Shown here piece after piece: positions 38,338 through 51,414 of a stretch of DNA of 64,000 bases. The stretch is from Prinia subflava (lineage: Eukaryota; Chordata; Aves; Passeriformes; Cisticolidae). Position numbers and translations under genes: made by a program. How positions within the stretch are numbered: the first letter of the stretch is position 1; each line of letters opens with the position of its first letter. The notes beneath the pieces are model-generated. The model was not told the origin of the DNA, ran no database searches, and saw only the letters and a list, made by a program, of their open reading frames with translations. Where the stretch lies: NCBI RefSeq assembly GCF_021018805.1, contig NC_086247.1, forward strand, positions 97,853,338 to 97,917,337. The letters are read 5' to 3'.

Positions 38338-40625
38338 TTGGTTTCTATGGTTTGCTTTCTGGAGTTGATCAAAACACAAGTCTTGTTAGTTGCTTGTGTT
38401 GCCAACCACCAGAGAAGCTGCTGCAGACACTTTCATGCCTTATGCTTTACTTGCTTACACTCTGTACCAGTTAGTGTTTCCCATGTCTATAGAGCAAGAC
38501 CAAAGCTGGTATTGCCTAATTTGGTAGAGTTCCATGTAAGTGCTATGTAACATAAAGATTTGCTTTACAGAATGAACAGTGATCTCTGCTTTTGGTTTCT
38601 ATAGTTTGCTTTCTGGAGTTGATCAAAACACAAGTCTTGTTAGTTGCTTGTGTTGCCAACCACCAGAGAAGCTGCTGCAGACACTTTCATGCCTTATGCT
38701 TTCTTTGCTTACACTCTGTACCAGTTAGTGTTTCCCATGTCTATAGAGCAAGACCAAAGCTGGTATTGCCTAATTTGGTAGAGTTCCATGTAAGAGCTAT
38801 GTAACATAAAGATTTGTTTTCAGAGTGAACAGTGATCTCTGCTTTTGGTTTCCATGGCTTGCTTTCTGGAGTTGATCAAAACACAAGTCATGTTAGTTCT
38901 TTGTGCTGCCAACCAGCAGAGAAGCTGCTGCAGACCCTCTCTTGCCTTATCCATTACTTGCTTTTACGCTGCACCTTTGGTGTTTTTCATGTCCATAGGA
39001 GGAGAACTAAAGCTGTTACTGCCTAATTTACTAAGTTTCTGTGATAGAGCTATGTAACATAAAGATTTGCTTTACAGAGTGAACTGTGATCTCTGCTTTT
39101 GGTTTCTATAGTTTGCTTTCTGGAGTTGATCAAAACACAAGTCTTGTTAGTTGCTTGTGTTGCCAACCAGCAGAGAAGCTGCTGCAGACACTTTCATGCC
39201 TTATCCTTTACTGGCTTTTACGCTGCACCTGTTGGTGTTTTTTATGTCCATAGGAGGAGAACTAAAGCTGTTACTGCCTAATTTATTAAGTTTCTGTGAT
39301 AGAGCTATGTAACATAAAGATTTGCTTTACAGAGTGAACAGTGATCTCTGCTTTTGGTTTCTATAGTTTGCTTTCTGGAGTTGATCAAAATACAAATCTT
39401 GTTAGTTGCTTGTGTTGCCAACCAGCAGAGAAGCTGCTGCAGACACTTTCATGCCTTATGCTTTACTTGCTTACACTCTGTACCAGTTAGTGTTTCCCAT
39501 GTCTATAGAGCAAGACCAAAGCTGGTATTGCCTAATTTGGTAGAGTTCCATGTAAGAGCTATGTAACATAAAGATTTGCTTTACAGAATGAACAGTGATC
39601 TCTGCTTTTGGTTTCTATGGTTTGCTTTCTGGAGTTGATCAAAACACAAGTCTTGTTAGTTGCTTGTGTTGCCAACCACCAGAGAAGCTGCTGCAGACAC
39701 TTTCATGCCTTATGCTTTACTTGCTTACACTCTGTACCAGTTAGTGTTTCCCATGTCTATAGAGCAAGACAAAAGCTGGTATTGCCTAATTTGGTAGAGT
39801 TCCATGTAAGAGCTATGTAACATAAAGATTTGCTTTTCAGAGTGAACAGTGATCTCTGCTTTTGGTTTCCATGGCTTGCTTTCTGGAGTTGATGAAAACA
39901 CAAGTCAAGTTTAGTTGCTTGTGCTGCCAACCAGCAGAGAAGCTGCTGCAGACACTCCCTTGCTTTATCCATTACTGGCTTTTACGCTGCACCGGTTGGT
40001 GTCTTTCATGTCCATAGGAGGAGAACTAAAGCTGTTACTGCCTAATTTACTAAGTTTCTGTGATAGAGCTATGTAACATAAAGATTTGCTTTACAGAGTG
40101 AACAGTGATCTCTGCTTTTGGTTTCTATAGTTTGCTTTCTGGAGTTGATCAAAACACAAGTCTTGGTAGTTGCTTGTGTTGCCAACCACCAGAGAAGCTG
40201 CTGCAGACACTTTCATGCCTTATGCTTTCTTTGCTTACACTCTGTACCAGTTAGTGTTTCCCATGTCTATAGAGCAAGACCAAAGCTGGTATTGCCTAAT
40301 TTGATAGAGTTCCATGTAAGAGCTATGTAACATTAAGATTTGCTTTTCAGAGTGAACTGTGATCTCTGCTTTTGGTTTCCATGGCTTGCTTTCTGTAGTT
40401 GATGAAAACACAAGTCATGTTAGTTGTTTGTGCTGTCAAACAGCAGAGAAGCTGCTGCAGACCCTCTCTTGCCTTATCCATTACTTGCTTTTACGCTGCA
40501 CCTTTGGTGTCTTTCATGTCCATAGAAGGAGAACTAAAGCTGTTACTGCCTAATTTACTAAGTTTCTGTGATAGAGCTATGTAACATAAAGATTTGCTTT
40601 TCAGAGTGAACAGTGATCTCTGCTT
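38338..40625. repeat. Nine-unit 2,288-bp repeat, copy 1
   Basis: The order is y (38338, with CATGTAAGTGC), y (38592), x (38845), h (39099), y (39354), y (39608), x' (39862), y (40118), D (40372). No L is present. The y at 39354 has AAAATACAAATC. D has TGCTGTCAAACAG, a double change not seen in the other D units. Confidence 0.88.
39099..39353 (+). repeat. h chimeric unit 1 (y 5' half, x 3' half)
   Basis: Starts TTTCTATAG and TGATCA like y and keeps CACTTTCATGCC. It then changes at CCTTTACT/GGCTTTTACG to an x 3' half with CCTGTTGGTG, TTTTTTATGTCC and ATTTATTAAG. It is the reciprocal of the C unit. No h occurs before this position. Confidence 0.88.
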
Positions 40626-42913
40626 TTGGTTTCTATGGTTTGCTTTCTGGAGTTGATCAAAACACAAGTCTTGTTAGTTGCTTGTGTTGCCAACCACCAG
40701 AGAAGCTACTGCAGACACTTTCATGCCTTATGCTTTACTTGCTTACACTCTGTACCAGTTAGTGTTTCCCATGTCTATAGAGCAAGACCAAAGCTGGTAT
40801 TGCCTAATTTGGTAGAGTTCCATGTAAGTGCTATGTAACATAAAGATTTGCTTTACAGAATGAACAGTGATCTCTGCTTTTGGTTTCTATAGTTTGCTTT
40901 CTGGAGTTGATCAAAACACAAGTCTTGTTAGTTGCTTGTGTTGCCAACCACCAGAGAAGCTGCTGCAGACACTTTCATGCCTTATGCTTTCTTTGCTTAC
41001 ACTCTGTACCAGTTAGTGTTTCCCATGTCTATAGAGCAAGACCAAAGCTGGTATTGCCTAATTTGGTAGAGTTCCATGTAAGAGCTATGTAACATAAAGA
41101 TTTGTTTTCAGAGTGAACAGTGATCTCTGCTTTTGGTTTCCATGGCTTGCTTTCTGGAGTTGATCAAAACACAAGTCATGTTAGTTGTTTGTGCTGCCAA
41201 CCAGCAGAGAAGCTGCTGCAGACCCTCTCTTGCCTTATCCATTACTTGCTTTTACGCTGCACCTTTGGTGCTTTTCATGTCCATAGGAGGAGAACTAAAG
41301 CTGTTACTGCCTAATTTACTAAGTTTCTGTGATAGAGCTATGTAACATAAAGATTTGCTTTACAGAGTGAACAGTGATCTCTGCTTTTGGTTTCTATAGT
41401 TTGCTTTCTGGAGTTGATCAAAACACAAGTCTTGGTAGTTGCTTGTGTTGCCAACCACCAGAGAAGCTGCTGCAGACACTTTCATGCCTTATCCTTTACT
41501 GGCTTTTACGCTGCACCTGTTGGTGTTTTTTATGTCCATAGGAGGAGAACTAAAGCTGTTACTGCCTAATTTATTAAGTTTCTGTGATAGAGCTATGTAA
41601 CATAAAGATTTGCTTTACAGAGTGAACAGTGATCTCTGCTTTTGGTTTCTATAGTTTGCTTTCTGGAGTTGATCAAAACACAAGTCTTGTTAGTTGCTTG
41701 TGTTGCCAACCAGCAGAGAAGCTGCTGCAGACACTTTCATGCCTTATGCTTTACTTGCTTACACTCTGTACCAGTTAGTGTTTCCCATGTCTATAGAGCA
41801 AGACCAAAGCTGGTATTGCCTAATTTGGTAGAGTTCCATGTAAGAGCTATGTAACATAAAGATTTGCTTTACAGAATGAACAGTGATCTCTGCTTTTGGT
41901 TTCTATAGTTTGCTTTCTGGAGTTGATCAAAACACAAGTCTTGTTAGTTGCTTGTGTTGCCAACCAGCAGAGAAGCTACTGCAGACACTTTCATGCATTA
42001 TGCTTTACTTGCTTACACTCTGTACCAGTTAGTGTTTCCCATGTCTATAGAGCAAGACAAAAGCTGGTATTGCCTAATTTGGTAGAGTTCCATGTAAGAG
42101 CTATGTAACATAAAGATTTGCTTTTCAGAGTGAACAGTGATCTCTGCTTTTGGTTTCCATGGCTTGCTTTCTGGAGTTGATGAAAACACAAGTCAAGTTT
42201 AGTTGCTTGTGCTGCCAACCAGCAGAGAAGCTGCTGCAGACACTCCCTTGCTTTATCCATTACTGGCTTTTACGCTGCACCGGTTGGTGTCTTTCATGTC
42301 CATAGGAGGAGAACTAAAGCTGTTACTGCCTAATTTACTAAGTTTCTGTGATAGAGCTATGTAACATAAAGATTTGCTTTACAGAGTGAACAGTGATCTC
42401 TGCTTTTGGTTTCTATAGTTTGCTTTCTGGAGTTGATCAAAACACAAGTCTTGGTAGTTGCTTGTGTTGCCAACCACCAGAGAAGCTGCTGCAGACACTT
42501 TCATGCCTTATGCTTTCTTTGCTTACACTCTGTACCAGTTAGTGTTTCCCATGTCTATAGAGCAAGACCAAAGCTGGTATTGCCTAATTTGATAGAGTTC
42601 CATGTAAGAGCTATGTAACATTAAGATTTGCTTTTCAGAGTGAACTGTGATCTCTGCTTTTGGTTTCCATGGCTTGCTTTCTGTAGTTGATGAAAACACA
42701 AGTCATGTTAGTTGTTTGTGCTGCCAACCAGCAGAGAAGCTGCTGCAGACCCTCTCTTGCCTTATCCATTACTTGCTTTTACGCTGCACCTTTGGTGTCT
42801 TTCATGTCCATAGAAGGAGAACTAAAGCTGTTACTGCCTAATTTACTAAGTTTCTGTGATAGAGCTATGTAACATAAAGATTTGCTTTTCAGAGTGAACA
42901 GTGATCTCTGCTT
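40626..42913. repeat. Nine-unit 2,288-bp repeat, copy 2
   Basis: Repeats the preceding nine-unit order at 2,288 bp: y (40626), y (40880), x (41133), h (41387), y (41642), y (41896), x' (42150), y (42406), D (42660). Two y units (40626 and 41896) share AAGCTACTGCAG. The x at 41133 has GGTGCTTTTC. Confidence 0.88.
41387..41641 (+). repeat. h chimeric unit 2
   Basis: Same y-to-x switch point. Its y part has CTTGGTAGTTG and AACCACCAG. Confidence 0.87.
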
Positions 42914-43277
42914 TTGGTTTCTATAGTTTGCTTTCTGGAGTTGATCAAAACACAAGTCTTGTCTGTTGTTTGTGTTCCCAAGAAATAGAGAAGCTGCTGA
43001 AGGCGCTTTCCTGCCTTTTGCAGTACCGGTTTACACTTTGCACATGTATGTGTTTTGCTTGTCACCAGACCACGAATAAAGGTGGGTACTTCCTAATTTG
43101 CTTGATTTCCATGAAAGAGCCATGTAACAGAAACCTTTCCTTTGACACTCCACCGGTTGATGTTTCTCATGTCTATAGAGCAAGACCAAAGCTGTTACTG
43201 CCTAATTTGCAAAGTTTCCATGAAAGAGCACTGTAACATAAAGCTTTGCTTTTCCGAGTGAACAGTGGTTTCTGCTT
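42914..43277 (+). repeat. L unit 20
   Basis: Standard body, 6.7 kb after the previous L. Opens the first L-A-C-x-y-y-C cassette. Confidence 0.92.
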
Positions 43278-44803
43278 TTGGTTTCCATGGCTTGCTTTCT
43301 GGAGTTGATGAAAACACAAGTCATGTTAGTTGCTTGTGCTGCCAACCAGCAGAGAAGCTGCTGCAGACCCTCTCTTGCTTTATCCATTACTGGCTTTTAC
43401 GCTGCACCGGTTGGTGTCTTTCATGTCCATAGAAGGAGAACTAAAGCTGTTACTGCCTAATTTACTAAGTTTCTGTGATAGAGCTATGTAACATAAAGAT
43501 TTGCTTTACAGAGTGAACTGTGATCTCTGCTTTTGGTTTCCAGGGCTTGCTTTCTGGAGTTGATGAAAACACAAGTCTTGTTAGTTGCTTGTGTTGCCAA
43601 CCAGCAGAGAAGCTGCTGCAGACACTTTCATGCCTTATCCTTTACTTGCTTACACTCTGTACCAGTTAGTGTTTCCCATGTCTATAGAGCAAGACCAAAG
43701 CTGGTATTGCCTAATTTGGTAGAGTTCCATGTAAGAGCTATGTAACATAAAGATTTGCTTTTCAGAGTGAACAGTCATCTCTGCTTTTGGTTTCCATGGC
43801 TTGCTTTCTGGAGTTGATGAAAACACAAGTCATGTTAGTTGTTTGTGCTGCCAACCAGCAGAGAAGCTGCTGCAGACCCTCTCTTGCCTTATCCATTACT
43901 GGCTTTTACGCTGCACCTGTTGGTGTTTTTCATGTCCATAGGAGGAGAACTAAAGCTGTTACTGCCTAATTTACTAAGTTTCTGTGATAGAGCTATGTAA
44001 CATAAAGATTTGCTTTACAGAGTGAACAGTGATCTCTGCTTTTGGTTTCTATAGTTTGCTTTCTGGAGTTGATCAAAACACAAGTCTTGTTAGTTGCTTG
44101 TGTTGCCAACCAGCAGAGAAGCTGCTGCAGACACTTTCATGCCTTATGCTTTACTTGCTTACACTCTGTACCAGTTAGTGTTTCCCATGTCTATAGAGCA
44201 AGACCAAAGCTGGTATTGCCTAATTTGGTAGAGTTCCAGGTAAGAGCTATGTAACATAAAGATTTGCTTTACAGAGTGAACAGTGATCTCTGCTTTTGGT
44301 TTCTATAGTTTGCTTTCTGGAGTTGATCAAAACACAAGTCTTGTTAGTTGCTTGTGTTGCCAACCACCAGAGAAGCTGCTGCAGACACTTTCATGCCTTA
44401 TGCTTTCTTTGCTTACACTCTGTACCAGTTAGTGTTTCCCATGTCTATAGAGCAAGACCAAAGCTGGTATTGCCTAATTTGGTAGAGTTCCATGTAAGAG
44501 CTATGTAACATAAAGATTTGCTTTACAGAGTGAACTGTGATCTCTGCTTTTGGTTTCCAGGGCTTGCTTTCTGGAGTTGATGAAAACACAAGTCATGTTA
44601 GTTGCTTGTGTTGCCAACCACCAGAGAAGCTGCTGCAGACACTTTCATGCCTTATCCTTTACTTGCTTACACTCTGTACCAGTTAGTGTTTCCCATGTCT
44701 ATAGAGCAAGACCAAAGCTGGTATTGCCTAATTTGGTAGAGTTCCATGTAAGAGCTATGTAACATAAAGATTTGCTTTACAGAATGAACAGTGATCTCTG
44801 CTT
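42914..44803. repeat. Seven-unit cassette L-A-C-x-y-y-C, copy 1
   Basis: L (42914), A (43278), C (43533), x (43787), y (44042), y (44296), C (44550), 1,890 bp. The same order follows the two remaining L units at 52687 and 59154, so in the right third L travels with this cassette. The first C has CAAGTCTTG, a y-type base pattern, just after TGATGA, so its x-to-y switch lies further 5' than in other C units. The y at 44042 has TTCCAGGTAAGAG. Confidence 0.88.
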
Positions 44804-45818
44804 TTGGTTTCTATAGTTTGCTTTCTGGAGTTGATCAAAACACAAGTCTTGTTAGTTGCTTGTGTTGCCAACCAGCAGAGAAGCTGCTGCAGACACTTTC
44901 ATGCATTATGCTTTACTTGCTTACACTCTGTACCAGTTAGTGTTTCCCATGTCTATAGAGCAAGACCAAAGCTGGTATTGCCTAATTTGGTAGAGTTCCA
45001 TGTAAGAGCTATGTAACATAAAGATTTGCTTTACAGAGTGAACTGTGATCTCTGCTTTTGGTTTCTATGGTTTGCTTTCTGGAGTTGATCAAAACACAAG
45101 TCTTGTTAGTTGCTTGTGTTGCCAACCACCAGAGAAGCTGCTGCAGACACTTTCATGCCTTATGCTTTACTTGCTTACACTCTGTACCAGTTAGTGTTTC
45201 CCATGTCTATAGAGCAAGACCAAAGCTGGTATTGCCTAATTTGGTAGAGTTCCATGTAAGTGCTATGTAACATAAAGATTTGCTTTACAGAATGAACAGT
45301 GATCTCTGCTTTTGGTTTCTATAGTTTGCTTTCTGGAGTTGATCAAAACACAAGTCTTGTTAGTTGCTTGTGTTGCCAACCACCAGAGAAGCTGCTGAAG
45401 ACACTTTCATGCCTTATGCTTTCTTTGCTTACACTCTGTACCAGTTAGTGTTTCCCATGTCTATAGAGCAAGACCAAAGCTGGTATTGCCTAATTTGGTA
45501 GAGTTCCATGTAAGAGCTATGTAACATAAAGATTTGTTTTCAGAGTGAACAGTGATCTCTGCTTTTGGTTTCCATGGCTTGCTTTCTGGAGTTGATGAAA
45601 ACACAAGTCATGTTAGTTCTTTGTGCTGCCAACCAGCAGAGAAGCTGCTGCAGACCCTCTCTTGCCTTATCCATTACTTGCTTTTACGCTGCACCTTTGG
45701 TGTTTTTCATGTCCATAGGAGGAGAACTAAAGCTGTTACTGCCTAATTTACTAAGTTTCTGTGATAGAGCTATGTAACATAAAGATTTGCTTTACAGAGT
45801 GAACTGTGATCTCTGCTT

Positions 45819-46073
45819 TTGGTTTCTATAGTTTGCTTTCTGGAGTTGATCAAAACACAAGTCTTGTTAGTTGCTTGTGTTGCCAACCAGCAGAGAAGCT
45901 GCTGCAGACACTTTCATGCCTTATCCTTTACTGGCTTTTACGCTGCACCTGTTGGTGTTTTTTATGTCCATAGGAGGAGAACTAAAGCTGTTACTGCCTA
46001 ATTTATTAAGTTTCTGTGATAGAGCTATGTAACATAAAGATTTGCTTTACAGAGTGAACAGTGATCTCTGCTT
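45819..46073 (+). repeat. h chimeric unit 3
   Basis: Same switch point. Preceded by GAACTGTG, as is the h at 39099. First unit of the 1,527-bp duplication. Confidence 0.87.
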
Positions 46074-47345
46074 TTGGTTTCTATAGTTTGCTTTCTGGAG
46101 TTGATCAAAATACAAGTCTTGTTAGTTGCTTGTGTTGCCAACCAGCAGAGAAGCTGCTGCAGACACTTTCATGCCTTATGCTTTACTTGCTTACACTCTG
46201 TACCAGTTAGTGTTTCCCATGTCTATAGAGCAAGACCAAAGCTGGTATTGCCTAATTTGGTAGAGTTCCATGTAAGAGCTATGTAACATAAAGATTTGCT
46301 TTACAGAATGAACAGTGATCTCTGCTTTTGGTTTCTATAGTTTGCTTTCTGGAGTTGATCAAAACACAAGTCTTGTTAGTTGCTTGTGTTGCCAACCAGC
46401 AGAGAAGCTGCTGCAGACACTTTCATGCATTATGCTTCACTTGCTTACACTCTGTACCAGTTAGTGTTTCCCATGTCTATAGAGCAAGACAAAAGCTGGT
46501 ATTGCCTAATTTGGTAGAGTTCCATGTAAGAGCTATGTAACATAAAGATTTGCTTTTCAGAGTGAACAGTGATCTCTGCTTTTGGTTTCCATGGCTTGCT
46601 TTCTGGAGTTGATGAAAACACAAGTCAAGTTTAGTTGCTTGTGCTGCCAACCAGCAGAGAAGCTGCTGCAGACACTCCCTTGCTTTATCCATTACTGGCT
46701 TTTACGCTGCACCGGTTGGTGTCTTTCATGTCCATAGGAGGAGAACTAAAGCTGTTACTGCCTAATTTACTAAGTTTCTGTGATAGAGCTATGTAACATA
46801 AAGATTTGCTTTACAGAGTGAACAGTGATCTCTGCTTTTGGTTTCTATAGTTTGCTTTCTGGAGTTGATCAAAACACAAGTCTTGGTAGTTGCTTGTGTT
46901 GCCAACCACCAGACAAGCTGCTGCAGACACTTTCATGCCTTATGCTTTCTTTGCTTACACTCTGTACCAGTTAGTGTTTCCCATGTCTATAGAGCAAGAC
47001 CAAAGCTGGTATTGCCTAATTTGATAGAGTTCCATGTAAGAGCTATGTAACATTAAGATTTGCTTTTCAGAGTGAACTGTGATCTCTGCTTTTGGTTTCC
47101 ATGGCTTGCTTTCTGTAGTTGATGAAAACACAAGTCATGTTAGTTGTTTGTGCTGCCAACCAGCAGAGAAGCTGCTGCAGACCCTCTCTTGCCTTATCCA
47201 TTACTTGCTTTTACGCTGCACCTTTGGTGTCTTTCATGTCCATAGAAGGAGAACTAAAGCTGTTACTGCCTAATTTACTAAGTTTCTGTGATAGAGCTAT
47301 GTAACATAAAGATTTGCTTTACAGAGTGAACTGTGATCTCTGCTT
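45819..47345. repeat. Six-unit 1,527-bp tandem duplication, copy 1
   Basis: h-y-y-x'-y-D, the 3' part of the nine-unit repeat, is followed directly by a second copy from 47346. Private variants present in both copies are ATGCTTCACTTG in the second y and CCACCAGACAAG in the third y, so the duplication is recent relative to the surrounding units. Confidence 0.9.
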
Positions 47346-47600
47346 TTGGTTTCTATAGTTTGCTTTCTGGAGTTGATCAAAACACAAGTCTTGTTAGTTG
47401 CTTGTGTTGCCAACCAGCAGAGAAGCTGCTGCAGACACTTTCATGCCTTATCCTTTACTGGCTTTTACGCTGCACCTGTTGGTGTTTTTTATGTCCATAG
47501 GAGGAGAACTAAAGCTGTTACTGCCTAATTTATTAAGTTTCTGTGATAGAGCTATGTAACATAAAGATTTGCTTTACAGAGTGAACAGTGATCTCTGCTT
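47346..47600 (+). repeat. h chimeric unit 4
   Basis: Tandem-duplication partner of the h at 45819. Uniquely, it follows a D rather than a plain x unit. Confidence 0.87.
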
Positions 47601-48872
47601 TTGGTTTCTATAGTTTGCTTTCTGGAGTTGATCAAAATACAAGTCTTGTTAGTTGCTTGTGTTGCCAACCAGCAGAGAAGCTGCTGCAGACACTTTCATG
47701 CCTTATGCTTTACTTGCTTACACTCTGTACCAGTTAGTGTTTCCCATGTCTATAGAGCAAGACCAAAGCTGGTATTGCCTAATTTGGTAGAGTTCCATGT
47801 AAGAGCTATGTAACATAAAGATTTGCTTTACAGAATGAACAGTGATCTCTGCTTTTGGTTTCTATAGTTTGCTTTCTGGAGTTGATCAAAACACAAGTCT
47901 TGTTAGTTGCTTGTGTTGCCAACCAGCAGAGAAGCTGCTGCAGACACTTTCATGCATTATGCTTCACTTGCTTACACTCTGTACCAGTTAGTGTTTCCCA
48001 TGTCTATAGAGCAAGACAAAAGCTGGTATTGCCTAATTTGGTAGAGTTCCATGTAAGAGCTATGTAACATAAAGATTTGCTTTTCAGAGTGAACAGTGAT
48101 CTCTGCTTTTGGTTTCCATGGCTTGCTTTCTGGAGTTGATGAAAACACAAGTCAAGTTGAGTTGCTTGTGCTGCCAACCAGCAGAGAAGCTGCTGCAGAC
48201 ACTCCCTTGCTTTATCCATTACTGGCTTTTACGCTGCACCGGTTGGTGTCTTTCATGTCCATAGGAGGAGAACTAAAGCTGTTACTGCCTAATTTACTAA
48301 GTTTCTGTGATAGAGCTATGTAACATAAAGATTTGCTTTACAGAGTGAACAGTGATCTCTGCTTTTGGTTTCTATAGTTTGCTTTCTGGAGTTGATCAAA
48401 ACACAAGTCTTGGTAGTTGCTTGTGTTGCCAACCACCAGACAAGCTGCTGCAGACACTTTCATGCCTTATGCTTTCTTTGCTTACACTCTGTACCAGTTA
48501 GTGTTTCCCATGTCTATAGAGCAAGACCAAAGCTGGTATTGCCTAATTTGATAGAGTTCCATGTAAGAGCTATGTAACATTAAGATTTGCTTTTCAGAGT
48601 GAACTGTGATCTCTGCTTTTGGTTTCCATGGCTTGCTTTCTGTAGTTGATGAAAACACAAGTCATGTTAGTTGTTTGTGCTGCCAACCAGCAGAGAAGCT
48701 GCTGCAGACCCTCTCTTGCCTTATCCATTACTTGCTTTTACGCTGCACCTTTGGTGTCTTTCATGTCCATAGAAGGAGAACTAAAGCTGTTACTGCCTAA
48801 TTTACTAAGTTTCTGTGATAGAGCTATGTAACATAAAGATTTGCTTTTCAGAGTGAACAGTGATCTCTGCTT
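47346..48872. repeat. Six-unit 1,527-bp tandem duplication, copy 2
   Basis: h (47346), y (47601), y (47855), x' (48109), y (48365), D (48619), each 1,527 bp from its partner. The x' has CAAGTTGAG, the form typical of the fifteen-unit HOR, while its partner at 46582 has CAAGTTTAG. All flanking private variants are shared, so this unit looks patchily exchanged or mutated after duplication. Confidence 0.9.
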
Positions 48873-49633
48873 TTGGTTTCTATGGTTTGCTTTCTGGAGT
48901 TGATCAAAACACAAGTCTTGTTAGTTGCTTGTGTTGCCAACCACCAGAGAAGCTGCTGCAGACACTTTCATGCCTTATGCTTTACTTGCTTACACTCTGT
49001 ACCAGTTAGTGTTTCCCATGTCTATAGAGCAAGACCAAAGCTGGTATTGCCTAATTTGGTAGAGTTCCATGTAAGTGCTATGTAACATAAAGATTTGCTT
49101 TACAGAATGAACAGTGATCTCTGCTTTTGGTTTCTATAGTTTGCTTTCTGGAGTTGATCAAAACACAAGTCTTGTTAGTTGCTTGTGTTGCCAACCACCA
49201 GAGAAGCTGCTGCAGACACTTTCATGCCTTATGCTTTCTTTGCTTACACTCTGTACCAGTTAGTGTTTCCCATGTCTATAGAGCAAGACCAAAGCTGGTA
49301 TTGCCTAATTTGGTAGAGTTCCATGTAAGAGCTATGTAACATAAAGATTTGTTTTCAGAGTGAACAGTGATCTCTGCTTTTGGTTTCCATGGCTTGCTTT
49401 CTGGAGTTGATGAAAACACAAGTCATGTTAGTTGTTTGTGCTGCCAACCAGCAGAGAAGCTGCTGCAGACCCTCTCTTGCCTTATCCATTACTTGCTTTT
49501 ACGCTGCACCTTTGGTGTTTTTCATGTCCATAGGAGGAGAACTAAAGCTGTTACTGCCTAATTTACTAAGTTTCTGTGATAGAGCTATGTAACATAAAGA
49601 TTTGCTTTACAGAGTGAACTGTGATCTCTGCTT

Positions 49634-49888
49634 TTGGTTTCTATAGTTTGCTTTCTGGAGTTGATCAAAACACAAGTCTTGTTAGTTGCTTGTGTTGCCA
49701 ACCAGCAGAGAAGCTGCTGCAGACACTTTCATGCCTTATCCTTTACTGGCTTTTACGCTGCACCTGTTGGTGTTTTTTATGTCCATAGGAGGAGAACTAA
49801 AGCTGTTACTGCCTAATTTATTAAGTTTCTGTGATAGAGCTATGTAACATAAAGATTTGCTTTACAGAGTGAACAGTGATCTCTGCTT
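49634..49888 (+). repeat. h chimeric unit 5
   Basis: Same switch point, within x-h-y-y-x'-y. Confidence 0.87.
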
Positions 49889-51159
49889 TTGGTTTCTATA
49901 GTTTGCTTTCTGGAGTTGATCAAAATACAAGTCTTGTTAGTTGCTTGTTTTGCCAACCAGCAGAGAAGCTGCTGCAGACACTTTCATGCCTTATGCTTTA
50001 CTTGCTTACACTCTGTACCAGTTAGTGTTTCCCATGTCTATAGAGCAAGACCAAAGCTGGTATTGCCTAATTTGGTAGAGTTCCATGTAAGAGCTATGTA
50101 ACATAAAGATTTGCTTTACAGAATGAACAGTGATCTCTGCTTTTGGTTTCTATGGTTTGCTTTCTGGAGTTGATCAAAACACAAGTCTTGTTAGTTGCTT
50201 GTGTTGCCAACCACCAGAGAAGCTGCTGCAGACACTTTCATGCATTATGCTTTACTTGCTTACACTCTGTACCAGTTAGTGTTTCCCATGTCTATAGAGC
50301 AAGACAAAAGCTGGTATTGCCTAATTTGGTAGAGTTCCATGTAAGAGCTATGTAACATAAAGATTTGCTTTTCAGAGTGAACAGTGATCTCTGCTTTTGG
50401 TTTCCATGGCTTGCTTTCTGGAGTTGATGAAAACACAAGTCAAGTTTAGTTGCTTGTGCTGCCAACCAGCAGAGAAGCTGCTGCAGACACTCCCTTGCTT
50501 TATCCATTACTGGCTTTTACGCTGCACCGGTTGGTGTCTTTCATGTCCATAGGAGGAGAACTAAAGCTGTTACTGCCTAATTTACTAAGTTTCTGTGATA
50601 GAGCTATGTAACATAAAGATTTGCTTTACAGAGTGAACAGTGATCTCTGCTTTTGGTTTCTATAGTTTGCTTTCTGGAGTTGATCAAAACACAAGTCTTG
50701 TTAGTTGCTTGTGTTGCCAACCACCAGAGAAGCTGCTGCAGACACTTTCATGCCTTATGCTTTCTTTGCTTACACTCTGTACCAGTTAGTGTTTCCCATG
50801 TCTATAGAGCAAGACAAAAGCTGGTATTGCCTAATTTGGTAGAGTTCCATGTAAGAGCTATGTAACATAAAGATTTGTTTTCAGAGTGAACAGTGATCTC
50901 TGCTTTTGGTTTCCATGGCTTGCTTTCTGGAGTTGATGAAAACACAAGTCATGTTAGTTGTTTGTGCTGCCAACCAGCAGAGAAGCTGCTGCAGACCCTC
51001 TCTTGCCTTATCCATTACTTGCTTTTACGCTGCACCTTTGGTGTTTTTCATGTCCATAGGAGGAGAACTAAAGCTGTTACTGCCTAATTTACTAAGTTTC
51101 TGTGATAGAGCTATGTAACATAAAGATTTGCTTTACAGAGTGAACTGTGATCTCTGCTT

Positions 51160-51414
51160 TTGGTTTCTATAGTTTGCTTTCTGGAGTTGATCAAAACACA
51201 AGTCTTGTTAGTTGCTTGTGTTGCCAACCACCAGAGAAGCTGCTGCAGACACTTTCATGCCTTATCCTTTACTGGCTTTTACGCTGCACCTGTTGGTGTT
51301 TTTTATGTCCATAGGAGGAGAACTAAAGCTGTTACTGCCTAATTTATTAAGTTTCTGTGATAGAGCTATGTAACATAAAGATTTGCTTTACAGAGTGAAC
51401 AGTGATCTCTGCTT
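51160..51414 (+). repeat. h chimeric unit 6
   Basis: Partner of the h at 49634, 1,526 bp away. It has AACCACCAG where its partner has AACCAGCAG. Confidence 0.87.

Larger units (their letters stand above)
45058..47345. repeat. Nine-unit 2,288-bp repeat, copy 3
   Basis: y (45058, CATGTAAGTGC), y (45312), x (45565), h (45819), y (46074), y (46328), x' (46582), y (46838), D (47092), the same order and length as the copies at 38338 and 40626. One y unit (44804) separates it from the seven-unit cassette. The second y has GCTGCTGAAGAC, which removes its CTGCAG. Confidence 0.87.
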
